Positions 13,506 through 26,652 of a stretch of 64,000 nucleotides of DNA are shown here, piece by piece (the stretch's first letter is position 1; each line of letters begins with the position of its first letter). The translations under genes were made by a program, and so were the position numbers. A model generated the notes under the pieces. The model was not told where the DNA came from. It did not search any database and was given only the letters and a program-made list of their open reading frames with translations. The stretch comes from Tubulanus polymorphus. Taxonomy: Eukaryota; Nemertea; Palaeonemertea; Tubulaniformes; Tubulanidae. The stretch lies in assembly GCF_964204645.1 (NCBI RefSeq), contig NC_134027.1, positions 9,288,485 to 9,352,484 of the forward strand, read 5' to 3'.

Positions 13506-13962
13506 TTTTTGACGCCGTAAAAACCTTTACAATAGTGTTCATATTAGTACATTGATACCTAGTATCAGAAATACACAATTGACGTAACTTTATGTATTTC
13601 TGCTAGTACGCGTTACATAAGGGGTTCTATGTGAGTCGATGTGCACTACGTCATCAATATTGGCGTTTCAAAATTAGAATTACAATTGTGAGTTTTGGCG
13701 TTTGATTTCTAATAGAATTGATTTCACGACTCTTATTTTATTTTTAATGAATTCTAATGATTGTTTTTAGAGGATGTGCGCTACGTCCTCAATATATCAA
13801 GGTTCGACTGGTTGCCGGTCAATTCAATTTGATAATCGAGACATTAAAATCCAAAATAACTTTATTGATCCTGATTTTTATCACATTATTTATTGTCGAC
13901 AATATCAAGCGATATATGTGTTACTTATCGAGGCGCCAATAAACTTTCCAGTTAGTTTTATT
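13506..13962 (-). repeat. Dispersed ~400-bp repeat family, copy 3 (inverted)
   Basis: The reverse complement follows the same blocks, from GGCGCCTCGATAAGTAACAC through GACCGGCAACCAGTCG and TTTTGAAACGCCAATATTG to TTACGGCGTCAAAAA. It is the longest copy, and apparent ORFs inside it are by-products. Confidence 0.65.
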
Positions 13963-16106
13963 GTTTGATATATTCGACTTGGCGTACGATAACAAATTGC
14001 ACACATCGAGCTGATGACGTCATTCATATACATATACGTCACGAATGAATGGGTATTATGCGGAAAGCAAAGTATAAGTTGTTGAGAAAATAAGAAACCA
14101 GCTCATTCTACAATCGATCGGGTTAGTTGGTGCGAAAGTATCCAATCAACCTACGAATAAGCGAATCGCTGCCTGCTTCCAGTGACTTCGTTACTAGTTA
14201 CCTCGAAAGTAGGTCGAATCGCCATCATATTCGCTTCGATTCGCGTCGCCATCAGCCGTAATATATGATCTATCATCATAAACCAATTCGAACGTTGTTG
14301 GCTCGAAGAGATGCGCTGATAAATGGGAACCAACCGATCGGTAAATTTGCGTGATTTCGTCGTCTTTTTACGCCATCAACGGTATCGTCACGATTAATTT
14401 CGCCCGTCTTAACGGAAACAGAATAAAATCCGACGCGAAAAAATACGACAGCGCGCATATGAATGAATGAATGCGCGCAGCTAGAAAGTCGACGTCTCCC
14501 CCAGTCGTCATCTTTTATTAGACGCCATTTTTTTCATTCTAATTTGCGCTTGTTTTCAATGAACTCGAGCGTCGATTTAACTTTGAAATGAGGCGCGTTC
14601 GTGCTGAAAAGCGCTGAATGCGACAAGGAATTCGTGTAACTCCGCAACTGCGAACACGATCAAGCCGATTCAATAATAGATTCTCTTCGCACGTTTAGCT
14701 TCGCGATCTATTCACTCGCCGGAGCGCGCACTTTTTGTTTTCATTTCCCCGATGAAAAGAAAAAATTAAATCCAGAAAAATATTGACGTGATTACCGTCG
14801 TCAAATAGACTGGATTCGAATCAATCATTCTTTGCCACAATGTCAGATTATCGAATTAGACGAATCGATTGAGAAAAAAACGAATCAGTCCGCGGAGATT
14901 CGGATTAAATGTTCAGTGCATTAGCAAATGGCTGAAACGTACTTTAAACAATGCTGAGAAAAGACTTCTCGACAGTGAGTACGTGTGATGTGAAAAAAAT
15001 GTCTTTCATACCACTCCGTTAGAAAATGTCAATCAAACTTTGTGCGGGCGATCGATTTTTGAGGGGATATGACGTATATCATATCGAAAGAGGCTACGGG
15101 GAAAATTTGCATACATACCGAGAGAGTAGATAATGCATTGTATTCGTATAATTTGCACTGACAAGACATGTCGGACGCAATTGACAGTACCATCCATCAA
15201 TCAGTGTTTGAGATTCACTAAACTCCATCATCGGTTCGTGGACAACCGTTCTTTGGGTTTTATCGTCTGGTATAATGTCTTAACGATCGATATATCCGGA
15301 GACGGCCATCAATGACAGAAGACATCTCGGTGGCGAGTTCCTTTTCTTCTGTACACAATGTTTTCCGAATACTCAATGAGAAAATGGACTTTTGGCCGTA
15401 TTGTAATCCGGTGATAAATTAATCGGATCAGAAGCGTGTACGCCGATTCTTCGGGCTAAATTGCTATGTTATTCTCATATCAAATTCCGGATAGTGCGCT
15501 AGAACTTGTGATCGTTTTGCTTAAATCCACCGATACTTATCGTAGTAATCATCTTCTATTGATTATCTAGACATTTTTGTTATTTGCTGGATTTTCTGTT
15601 TGTAAATGTCTCTGCCGGTCTTAAGTCCGTGTATCGTCGTCAGCACGGAATACCGAGCTACGTCTTACTAATTCATATCCATTCACTAATTTGTTTTTAC
15701 CCCCAAAGGAATATGGGCCAAACTCATCCGGAAATTCCCTTCGACCGGTTCGATGGATACCAACACAAAACTAGGGTTCTGCCGTCCGATATCCATTCAT
15801 TCAGTAACTGTCTCCCCCGAGGCTGAAAATTGCGGTTTCTTTTATACAAACTGATGGTACGTCATCGTCGTAGTCATTCAGTAGCCGCGATCACACGGAG
15901 ACGATTTGGTCCGCGCCAAATTGGCACAGATCAGGTCCGAGTCAAATTTGGCCCTTGCCTTATAATTATAGAGAATGCGCGTTCACACGCAAAGCAATCG
16001 CTCGTTACTATCCAATGCTTAAACAAAGCGAATACAATCGTTTCGGGAACCAGTTGCAATTCACACGCAATAATTTGATCCGTGTTAAAACTTGGCTCGG
16101 GTCAGA
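13963..16106. other. No gene recognised
   Basis: Rich in GATCGA/CGAATC-type words. No exon with a convincing donor and acceptor was found. Confidence 0.45.
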
Positions 16107-16200
16107 TCGGACGTTTTTGGTCGAGCCAAATTTGGCACGGGCCAAATTTAGAGGATGCCTGACCTCAAGAACCTTTTCCTGATAAGGATCTGACCAAGAT
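16107..16200 (+). repeat. Repeat with TTTTTGGTCGAGC units, copy 2
   Basis: Near match to 12000-12090 in the same orientation. A weaker related stretch with CAAATTTGGC-type palindromes lies just upstream at about 15,905-15,960. Confidence 0.6.
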
Positions 16201-18451
16201 GAACGATGGTCACTGACGTCAAAGAGTCTTGCCTTTTTATCACGTGTTGCGATGTATTCATTATTCATCACCCTACTATAGGACACGTTTAATCATCATA
16301 GTGTTGGGAGTGATGATAAAATGAAATCTAGGTTGATTCAATTTAATTTAATTTAACCCGAGCAATAAAGTTATGTAAGGTCATCTATGACTGAGCTAAC
16401 CAAGTAGAAGGTTCGCGAAAGAAAGACCAAATATTCTAGGTGTTTGAATTTAGTAGGAAATTAAGAAAAACCATCGTCATTGATCGTGAATACAAAATTG
16501 AATTATTCTTTTTACAGGGGAATGTGCGCGGCGGTTATGAATCTAAAAATAAATGAAAAGCCATTAAATGCGCGAAAGACGAATTACATATATCATCCTG
16601 CACATTAAACACAATTTTCGCTTTCATGTGGGAGTACGTTGAAGGAAAATCCGATTTATACTCGCCCGCCGTCATCCCCGAGAGATTTCCTCGTGCGCGC
16701 GACACGGCATCGAGAGGGAAAAAAGAGCCGTTGAAAAACCGGAACCGGAATACGCGCCGCCACACCGATAACAAGATATCGCGGCCTTAAATCGATCGCA
16801 TGACGTTGCTGAGTGAAACAGAAAGAATTATTTCGTACTAGAGATTATCGCGCTTCTCGAAAGAAGACAAATGTTCGTTCGGTATCGATACATCGACTAA
16901 GATATGAAATCTACGGGAAACAGTACGCCAGTTGGTACGTGACAGTACATAACCGTTTCTTGTAATGCGCATTACGATCAGTGGCCGCAATTCAATATCT
17001 GAGAGTAAAAAGTCGTAAAGCGGAGAATATGACGACTGTGATTTAAATAGACATTTTGCTCGCGGTTTCAGTTTTTGCCGCGGAAAGGGGCTTAGATTAT
17101 CTAGTAATCTTTTTCCTCATTGTTCTGTTTTGCCTCGGAATTTTCCCAAGAAAGAAATTAACATACGTTTGAATATACGTATTTCAACGTTATGCGGCTG
17201 CAAAGCCCTGGCTGCTATACGAATGTACTAAGCTTTATAACACTATTTGATTGAAATTCGCTTCCTATGAAAAGGCTGCTGATATTTCGGTTTCTGTTCT
17301 TTTGAGATCTAAACCGATGGTACTTTACAGAATGCCTTTGATCCTAACGTAGACAGATTATGGATTTAATTTTTATGATGGATAGAATTGCTATATTCAG
17401 ATGCAGGGGCTGCGAATCACTTTGATATGCTTTCTGATTCCCCAGTCAAAACTCGTCGTAACTAAAGCTCATTTTGAATCTAAAAAATTGCCATTATCTA
17501 TCTATCGTCCTGACTGCAAGTCTTAATTCTAACCTCTATGAGAGGTTATTTTTACATTTTTTTATTGAAACAATCATAATCATAAAATCGGCAAAAGTTG
17601 TCGAGATAGACCTTGATATCAAATTGAATTTGATATTTTCTTTGATATCCCCTGGAGGTTTCGCTTTGGTATCAAAGGGTTTGCATGGTAATGATGATGG
17701 GGCTGAAAATCCGTTATCGCTGCTTTGTAGCTTTATTAGAAGTTGCCGACTGAAAATCGGTTCACAAACTTGACTTTCGTGAATATTCCAAGTGTCATCC
17801 TCAGAGGGGGAAACGGACCCTAACTGACAATTTTATCAGCAATATCTGCGTACATGGCATAATTATGGCAACGTAATCCAATATCGCCGTTAGTAATGGA
17901 CACTCACGGAAACCGCTATTATTGCCATTTGCGACTAGAAACGTCAGTCGAAAGGTCACCTCACCACCGACGCGCACACTGCAGATTTTCATCATTTATT
18001 TTGCGATTGAAAATGATAGCTTCACACAAAGTATATCGGATGGTGGTGGCGTAATTTAGATTCGGTGACGAACTATTTGCCGAAGGTAATTGGTTTTGTG
18101 AGCATGCAAAATATCATCGCGTGATAAAACATTCCGCATCTCGATGAGACCACCGTTGACTGGATCAATGCACTACGTTTGAAAGATTTTCACAAAATTG
18201 TTTTTTACACAAAAGCCAAAAAAAGTTCTTGCGGTTGTCGGAGGTGCTGCGTTTAATTCAATAAAATCCCTACATTGATTGTATTTGACAAGCCACCCAC
18301 AATTCATCCGAAATTACAAAACTATATTTGAATTGTGTTAATTACTTCCTGCAAGCAAGTCGCCCCGACTCTTCATTTTGTTTCATGCAATTAAATATGA
18401 TTTATATTCCTAAACCATTCTGCTGAATTACTAATGCTTCTTTTATTCTAG
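16201..18451. other. No gene recognised
   Basis: This may be an intron leading to the candidate terminal exon at 18452. A weak acceptor at 16516 is followed by only 12 codons. Confidence 0.4.
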
Positions 18452-18595
18452 TCAACACGCGGGACGATCAACTCAAAGGACTTCTACATCAACACACGGG
18501 AAAGAATCTACGATAAACTTTCTGACTATCTACACGTGGAAAACGACCAAAAAAAATTTAAAAAAACGGACCAAATGATCTACAGCCTTGTATGA
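18452..18595 (+). CDS. Candidate terminal exon of an unidentified protein
   Basis: A strong acceptor (TGCTTCTTTTATTCTAG) is followed by 47 open codons in phase 0. They read STRGTINSKDFYINTRERIY, then DKLSDYLHVENDQKKFKKTD and QMIYSLV before TGA. The composition (charged, hydrophilic, few rare residues) is protein-like. No family is recognised, no upstream exon was joined and no poly(A) signal is close. Confidence 0.3.
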   Translation, partial: STRGTINSKDFYINTRERIYDKLSDYLHVENDQKKFKKTDQMIYSLV

Positions 18596-18776
18596 AGTAT
18601 AGTTATTTCCAAAATTTCGATGTATCAAATTAGGTAACCAACAAAGTTGACCCTAATCAGTCGCTTGCCGGTTAAAGCTGGTTGGAAGCTTGATCGATTA
18701 AACCGGAACCGAAATTTCCAATTATCTACTTCGATTTAAACAAAACAATTCTTTTTTGGACCGCTGATCACTTAAC

Positions 18777-18895
18777 TATATCTGTAATTCGATTTACGAC
18801 TTCAAAATCAAACCCCCTGTTTCGATCCCGGCTGATGTGGTGGGTTTGTAATGCCAAGGGACACCAAATCAAAACAAATCAAACGAAATCTACAC
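18777..18895 (-). repeat. Inverted copy of the 9.3-kb repeat
   Basis: On the plus strand: TATATCTGTAATTCGATTTA, TCAAAATCAAACCC, GTGGTGGGTTTGTAA and GGGACACCAAATC. The segment TTTCGATCCCGG resembles a Pol III B-box, so the family may be SINE-related. Confidence 0.5.
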
Positions 18896-21441
18896 ACACG
18901 GGAATCACACTAGGATCAATTCCTATTTAAGATTCAAAAACAAATTTCAAAGCCCACTAAGTCTCCCCATTTCATTCGTCCTACATAATACCCCACATTA
19001 TATGGTACATTGGTAACTAACGTTATGAAACCGCATTTTGTTTACGCCCATCAGAAGAAGAAAACACCCAACGTTCGAATCCTTGGGAAGATGTATTCCG
19101 GCACGTCGACGCATAAACTTCATTAAATTGGAAAAGAAATGCGCGACTGTTTCGCTTTGATCTGTTCCTGGTAAAAGAGACCTCCACGCGGAATTAGAAT
19201 GGAAATGAAAATTCTGATTGAAATCGCATTGCTCATTTCACCTATTTGACCTGCAGTAATGCACTCGCTCTTCTCCGCTCGCCTGGCATGTTATCGCGCG
19301 CGACAAACGAATCAAAACGTGTACATCCCCCGCTGCCTGATTATACCAGGGAATGCCCGAGATTTTTACGAGGCTTCATCAACGAGCGACGGTAATGGCA
19401 ATATTATTCCAATCGAGTTTTTAAGTCGATTTTCATCAGAATCGGCTATTAATGAACCAATTGCTGCAATTGACTTAAGCGCACGTTCTTCTATTGATGT
19501 AATTCGGCGTGAAATACTATCGTTTCAGATGTAGATCAACTACATCTAGAAATCAAAGCTTTCCAGTTTCAGTTCCAGTTTAGTCTATTTGCCAGCCAAC
19601 AAATACAATTGCGCAGAGCACAAAACGTATCAATTCTCCATAATGAATATTCTTAGGTGTAGAATGGTCACGCTCAAACACGTAGATGAGATTATAAGAC
19701 AGAAACCCACTATGTTCAAATTCATCATTCAAAATGTATCCTCTGATTATTTTCAATTTTTTGAATAATTACTTCTGTTCTTCGATTTGTATCTAGTGGG
19801 TTTATCATATATTCTTCGTTCGCTTTTTCGATGTCACTTAAGTTTTCACACATAGTTCTCCATAGGAAGAAAATTCCGATAATCTAGCCCAAAAAGATTA
19901 AATGGAATTCCGTACCTCATTAGCTGGAGAAATTGAATTCGCTATCTGCATTTTAAAGTGCTCTGAACCGATGATTTGGTTCCAGCGAAGAGGTACAGAG
20001 TGCAAAAAAAGATTGAGACGCGAAAAGAGCGTAGAGTGCAAGAAAGATTGAGATGCCATCAGGGAAAAATCAATACGATAGAATTAAACAGTTTTAGTTA
20101 CGCAAGTATTCGTGCAATGTAAAACGCGCCGGTGATTTTTCGCTACTTTTTAGAGAGCAACTTCGTCGTCGCCACGCTGCAGATTAATTAGAACGAAGAC
20201 GACACGAGGAAGTAGTGTTCGCGTTAATTAACAGTGTACCGAAGGGAGCACTCCTCTCTCGTTTGCCATCCGGAGATACGGGCGGGCGGTAATACGCGCG
20301 AGTAAAAAATCCCGAGCCATATCGTAATGATTATACTTTTAACGACGTGTGCGATGAAGCATTTCGAAACAATATTGTGAAGACTAATTATGAACGATGC
20401 GAGAAACGACGATACCCTATGTGGCCGTGACTTGTTGCACTAACCGTTGATTTTTTCCTCTCCGGCGCCTCTCGTCAATTACAAAGACGTTCATTTCTTA
20501 ACGTATATATTATCATAGCGAGTTTAATTACCTTGCAGTACTACTATGCTATCCGAATATCGCATATGCGCATGAAATATCGAGGCAAAACAACATCGAT
20601 CCCCATTGGTTGTTATCAATTTCAAAGTAATCCTTTGTGATTATGAAAAATAATCCCATCACTGACGAATGCTATACGTCCTTCGTGGCCAGAATATTTC
20701 CGAGCAGTCTCGAGTTATTTTCGAAATTTTCTTAAAGTACGTAACGCATGTACCCCATTCGACAGGAATCATCCAAGTGATAAAGCGATATTTCATACCG
20801 AATTGCTGTAGATAAAAATAAGGAGTATACCTGACACCGGGAATATTCGTCATCTATAATGTAAGCGTTTTGACGTGCAAATGAATAATGGAAACGTGAA
20901 GCAAAAAAATTCCGACGCGGACAAAAAATAAGCTAAAGCTAAATCGGCATCATGGTGTAATGAATGCTGGTTCAGGTATTAATTCGGTAACGTAATGACG
21001 GTATCGCATGGCATCGATCGGGCTGACAGATTGTGACAAACTTGCCACCAGGCTGATCGCTTTTTTCCGTGTCCTGTCAACGGAGAAAAAAATCACCGCG
21101 CCGTCCAGTATCCGTATATTCAATAAACCCAGCTGTCACATATAGCGTCCCTAATTGAATACCAAACGAGATATTTATACCTGTGCGCACTGTCGCCCGT
21201 GATAATCATTATTACATGATTATCCTGGCGATAATGGGTATATGCTATATACCCGACGGCGAAGTATCTTTTTGAGTCTGAATTAGCGACGAGATCGGAG
21301 ATATTGTCATTCTTTTTTTCCTGTTCATCGTGAATAACTACTTCAACTCAAGATACACCGAATAGACATCATTCGCATATTGAGCTGTTCAGCCCTCGTT
21401 TTTTCTGTCTTGTTATGGCTGCTGATCAGATGTTAGCGGTC
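18896..21441. other. No gene recognised
   Basis: Non-coding as read; the ORFs are short and unsupported. Confidence 0.45.
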
Positions 21442-23210
21442 AATAAAGAAGTTTCCAGTTTCTAGGCGCCATTTTGTGGCGGTCCCTCGAGGTCCCCATT
21501 GTTGCGATAATTTGCGCTCATTTTTAAAACATAAGTTTAGATTGAATATCACATAGTTCTACAGTCCCTTGCTCGATGAACTTGATTTATACACCATTTT
21601 AAAGGAAAAGAAATGCAGATATTTGTTGGTAATTCTTGGATTTTTTGAACGCAACAATTGAGAACAGTAACGATATGAAACCAAGGACCGCATATCTTAA
21701 CCGCGCGTAAATGAAATCGCGATATTCATTAATTTTGAAATATCTAAGTATATCTTGAAGCTATATTTCCAATTTTCACAGAGGTTAAAGAGGGTTATTT
21801 GCAGTGTAGGCCTGCTTTAAATTTTTTTGAATATCTTTCCTGAAGAGTGATCTGTACCCGCTTGAGTTTGAGATTACGCGCAAAAGGGGTCTCCCACTGC
21901 GCACCGCCATTTCACCGAACATTGAGATTTACGAAAAGAAATCGCAAAAATAAGATTTTATACTGGTTTGATATCATTATTATTGCTTCTTATGGTTATA
22001 TATTACCTTTATTTTCGTATGTTTAAAAATGGACTTTGAGTGCTTTGAGGAATTCGAGTTTTGTAGCGATGGGAAATTGAAGGATTTCTTGTAAGAGTGG
22101 GGACGTTCTGTGTTGGTTGCATAGGTGGCCTAGTTGAGAGCCTAATTTGCTTTTCAACAGAATGTTCCACTCATGGATGGACACTAGAACAAAGTCTAAG
22201 TTTTTATATATTTTTGAATATGCGGCGCAGCTTTGAGTAGCCCAACTGGACGTTGAGCCCCTAAAACAGAATATCAAATGGGGGACAGGATCCCCTTTAA
22301 ATAAAATATTGATATTTTATATCAGTCAGGTTATCTGGTCGATGTTTTCCAGCAAAAAGGTTGAGATTCAGTAAATTCGTCGTATGATCCCAGGATGAGG
22401 GATTACCGGAGAGAGATATGTGTTGAAATATGTCCTAAGCGTTTAAATTGACTGGCACATTTCACCATGGACTCTAAAACGTTATGGGCCCGTGATTTCA
22501 CCGAACACAAAATCGGCGCTAGGCTGGACGGGCTGCATGGCGACAATTCCCCAACTGGGCCGTTCAAACTTCAAAGCGGAACAAACCGGATCCCGAACCG
22601 AAACCAGCTAAACTAATTGCCCCCGCCAAAATACAGTACAAACAAGATACGGATTATAATCTCAAAATATCCCCATGGAAAAAGTGAAGAAATCAGATTG
22701 CATTTGAAGATTTCTTTTCACAAATCTCAATGTTCAGTGAAATGGCGGTGCGCAGTGGGAGACCCCTTTTGCGCGTAATCTCAAACTCAAGCGAATACAG
22801 ATCAGTCGTCAGGAAAGATATTCAAAAAAATTCAACGCAGGCTTAAACTGCAAATAACCCTCTTTAACCTCTGTGAAAATTGGAAATATAGCTTCAAGAT
22901 ATACTTAGATATTTCAAAATCAATAAATATTGCAATTTCTTTTACGCGCGGTTAAGATATGCGGTCCTTGGTTTCATATCGTTACTGTTCTCAATTGTTG
23001 CGTTCAAAAAATCCAAGAATTACCAACAAATATCTGCATTTCATTTCCTTTAAAATGGTGTATAAATCAAGTTCATCGAGCAAGGGACTGTAGAACTATG
23101 TGATATTCAATCTAAACTTATGTTTTAAAAATGAGCGCAAATTATCGCAACAATGGGGACCTCCTGGGACCGCCACAAAATGGCGCCTAGAAACTGGAAA
23201 CTTCTTTATT
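21442..23210. mobile_element. Foldback element with 502-bp inverted arms
   Basis: The left arm 21442-21943 and right arm 22709-23210 are near-perfect reverse complements of equal length, starting AATAAAGAAGTTTCCAG and ending about GAAAAGAAATC on the inside. The 765-base centre (21944-22708) has no recognisable transposase; its longest ORF is 84 codons. It resembles a long-TIR non-autonomous DNA transposon or foldback element. Confidence 0.8.
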
Positions 23211-23369
23211 ACTTTGAAAATTGATTGCCTGCTATTTACCATAAATTCTTTTGCATACGAACCCTCCACCCCACGGCGATCGAGACGTCGGTTTGCCCAT
23301 GGACTCGAGTCCATAGTTTGCCATATCAACACCCGCCATGGGCTCTAACAAATGGATACTGTTACGAAT

Positions 23370-23441
23370 ATCATCCACTTGCAGGGATTTGAACCTGATT
23401 GGAAACGTACATCCCAACTGCCAGACCACGCTACGACCCTG
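23370..23441 (-). repeat. tRNA-like SINE head, minus strand
   Basis: On the minus strand, GTAGCGTGGTCTGGCAGT (A-box-like) is followed about 30 bases later by CAGGTTCAAATCCCTG (B-box). The flanks do not pair as an acceptor stem, so it is a SINE or pseudo-tRNA, not a working tRNA gene. Confidence 0.45.
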
Positions 23442-26185
23442 ACATTATCTTTCGTTATTGTTGTTCGCAGATTTCTGATAAGTGCGATAAGTTCACGCTC
23501 AGTCTAAAGGGAAGAGAGAAACAACCTTCACGAGCTGTTTTGGAAAAGAGCGAAACATTTTCCATAATTGAAATCAACATCCTGTGCGATCAAGTGTCTC
23601 GGACCATGAGGAAAATCTGATAAAGGACTTGTCGGGAAGCTGAAATAGATACGGCTTCTAACTAGCTACAGTCCTAAGCTCATACGCAACTTGCGATTAA
23701 AATTCTCAACAGCTGTCCAATATCTTATCTTTGTAGTTCTTTCCAGTGTCCGGAGAGCGTGAACTGAAGATCATACCTTTTTTCGTAATTAAGAACTTCT
23801 GCGTAAAAAATTATATATAATACACCACCGCTATTGCGGATGGTATGATTTTGTTTGAAACACGCCCGGTGGTTTTCAAGACATCAAACAAGGTACAATA
23901 TATTTTGAAATGCTCGAATTCAAAATCGTGTAGAGTTCGTGATTTTCAGGTAATCCAGGCAAAGAACATTATCTGAATCTTTTGATGGAACGGGAAACCT
24001 TTCGTCGTCGATGTGGTACGTGCACTTTAATAGGATTACGCTTTTTTGAACACGCACCGTATTCCGTAGCGAGGCGTCGATTAGCTTTGTGCGCGCGCAA
24101 TAATTCAAAGTGCGAACATCTCGTTATTACAACACTTCAAAAAAAGCGTGACATATAGAAAATAAGATCCAAAGATGCGGGAATTGTGAGGCCCAGTGCC
24201 ATCCTATAACGGCTCGATGGTGCATATACGTGAGGTAATTAAAGAGTGTAGCTTTGAGCCTTTGTGGAAAACGTGAATGATTTTCCTGATGAGCGCCGTT
24301 GAAAATGTTCGTCGGTGAATCGAATCGTCTCTTTCAAACGCGATCCGGGGAAAACTAGCGCGTCAAGAAGACTTTCTTCTAAACACATCATCGTTTTTCG
24401 ATCGATTCGTATGCACCGTGTGGTGAACTCCGGGAGAGGCGTTCGGAAACTTGAAATAGTCTTTTGACGATTTTTAGGGCTCGAAATAAGTGACCATTGA
24501 ACCGTCAGCGTTCTTTCATATTGAGCACTTGAGGCACTTGAGCACTGGGCGATCTGCAATTCGATTTCAACGTGTTTCGGTTTTGAGCAATTCCCCATTT
24601 TATTCGATTTCCGTGGATTGTTTCGACAAGTTCTCCGCGGCCATTTGAAATTAATACATCGTTCGAATTGCGTTGATGTCACATAAGAAAAACTAATAAC
24701 CAAATGTTTCATTTCTCGAATGCAATGTTAGAATATGACAGATAGTAAAAGGTCTAGAATATGACAGATAATAAAAGGTCTAGGATGTGATTTTTGGAAA
24801 TTGAATTAATGGGAATATCTTTATGAGAGAGCCTATCTTGTCGCATCTACGAAATTAAGACCGATGTGGGAGAAATAATTACTGAAGCGAACTATTAGGT
24901 TCGGTCATGACCATGGCCGTAAAATTTGCTCAGCCATGTACAATATATTTATCCATTAAACGATTCGATCGAATTTCACGCAGAACTAATTGCCATTACC
25001 GGCAATAAATGCTGAGCTCTCAAACCAGCTCTGCGGCTTCAGCAAATGTCCTTTGGATGAACTTTCCTCTTGCACTCGCCACCATATCTTGGAATCTCCA
25101 ATTCGAAATGCGTGTGAGTCAGTCACTTTTCCATCTTTCATACCACCCCTTACTAATCTAACACCTTAGAAAATCTTGGAATGTTCATTTTCTAGATTCC
25201 TGACTCATTCAAACGAATTTCTATAATTTCTTTTCAATATTCGTGTAGGTATACATATGAAGAAATGAATGTTGTAGCGATGACCCATATGTCATTCATC
25301 ACCGCCTCCTCCAGACAAAAATTAGTCTATTTCTATTTCTAGTGGTGATCTACAGATTCATCAGTTCCTGCCGCAGGTCCCAAATTGATTTTGTCGTAAA
25401 CAAACCCGCATCCGAGTCACTTAATGGCAGCTTTGTAAAAACAAGGAGGGTGATAAAATCTAGAAATAGCCTTGATCAAGTATGCTCCAGACATTTTATG
25501 TTCCTACAAAGTATACCTGAACAGACTTCCTTTCAGATATCATACTGATGACCCTTCGAAGTGAGCCGGTAGAATTTGGTCTGTACAATCCATATACAAT
25601 TTGTATTGGCGTAATATCTACGGCGAGGTATAATTTTTTTACTATATTTTTTCGTAGAGTTGGTATGTTTTCTCAAAAGATCATATTTTCTTAATGATAA
25701 TTCGTTTAGAAATAGAATAGATCTTCCTCTCATTGATGGGGCGGGGTTGAAAAGTTAAAAATGAAAAAAAATGAATTGACGCCGGCACGATGACTTAAAT
25801 CTCAGCAGCCCCCCCCCCTCCCCCTGAAAAAGCACGTACCCGTCATAACTGTAAGTTTTATATACCGAAAAAAAACAGAACGCGATTTAATATTACACGT
25901 TGTTTCTTAAGGCACCAAATATAAAATCATTAGGAGCGTATAGACTATATTTTGTTGTAGTTTGCATCTGGGCCCCTGGAGACGTTTTACATTTGAACAC
26001 GATTAGAATATGAGCGTTGTAATGAGATGACACTTTAAAAATTGGTGTCGCCGCTAAAGCGGATCCCTTAGAGCGGTGTATACACGGAAGAGAATGAGAC
26101 ACTGACGTCATTAAGCAGACGATGAAAGATACGCAACGTCTCAACAATTACATCTCGATAACATAACCATTCCTTTTTTCTCTAG
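23442..26185. other. No gene confirmed; one 157-codon unsupported ORF
   Basis: The minus-strand frame 24712-24239 is the longest unexplained ORF in the left half. An internal MGNCSK would suit N-myristoylation, but no homology or splice signals support it. A C-run (about 25,808-25,822) and a small tandem duplication of GTCTAGAATATGACAGATA-like units near 24,730-24,780 are present. Confidence 0.4.
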
Positions 26186-26286
26186 GACCTGTGCATCAGG
26201 AAGACTGTTTTGATGAAACTATTAATAGTAAATGGAGAGGAACTATTTGCATTAATTCAGATGAAGTCATGGCGTCATCGCTTTGA
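26186..26286 (+). CDS. Candidate short terminal exon
   Basis: After the acceptor CATTCCTTTTTTCTCTAG, a frame entered in phase 1 reads PVHQEDCFDETINSKWRGTI, then CINSDEVMASSL and TGA. An AATAAA lies about 110 bases downstream near 26,395. A second frame is also open for 54 codons, so the reading is unsure, and no family is recognised. Confidence 0.2.
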
Positions 26287-26539
26287 CGGCGAGAAAAAAA
26301 TCAGTCGGGTTCAAGTTCGTGCAATGTACGTCCTTCAGTTGAGAGGGAAATAACAGCTCTTTTTCATTTTGTGGCTATATCTGACTTCATGAAAAATAAA
26401 TTCACACATTCGTTCAGTCTCTTGAGTTTATAGTTACCGGTAGATAGTTACAAAAGGAAGGTTTTCTATTGCCATTGATAAAACATTATATCCGTGTTGT
26501 GACGATAAACAGAATCCCACAATGATCACAAAAAATAAA

Positions 26540-26652
26540 GTCCGAAAATGTTTCTTTGAGCTAGTGTTGTTTTTCTGATGTTTCGACTATATTCTAATAA
26601 TAGCCATCCACAGGAATACAGTAAACACTGGCTCAAGGGAACATTTTCGGAC
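26540..26652. repeat. Hairpin with ~30-bp arms
   Basis: The left arm 26540-26569 begins GTCCGAAAATGTTTC and the right arm 26624-26652 is its reverse complement with about four mismatches, around a 54-base loop. Probably a small MITE. Confidence 0.6.

Noticed and set aside
24239-24712. 157-codon minus-strand ORF with internal MGNCSK
   Set aside because: Length is near what chance gives in a window of this size. No homology, splice or poly(A) support was seen.
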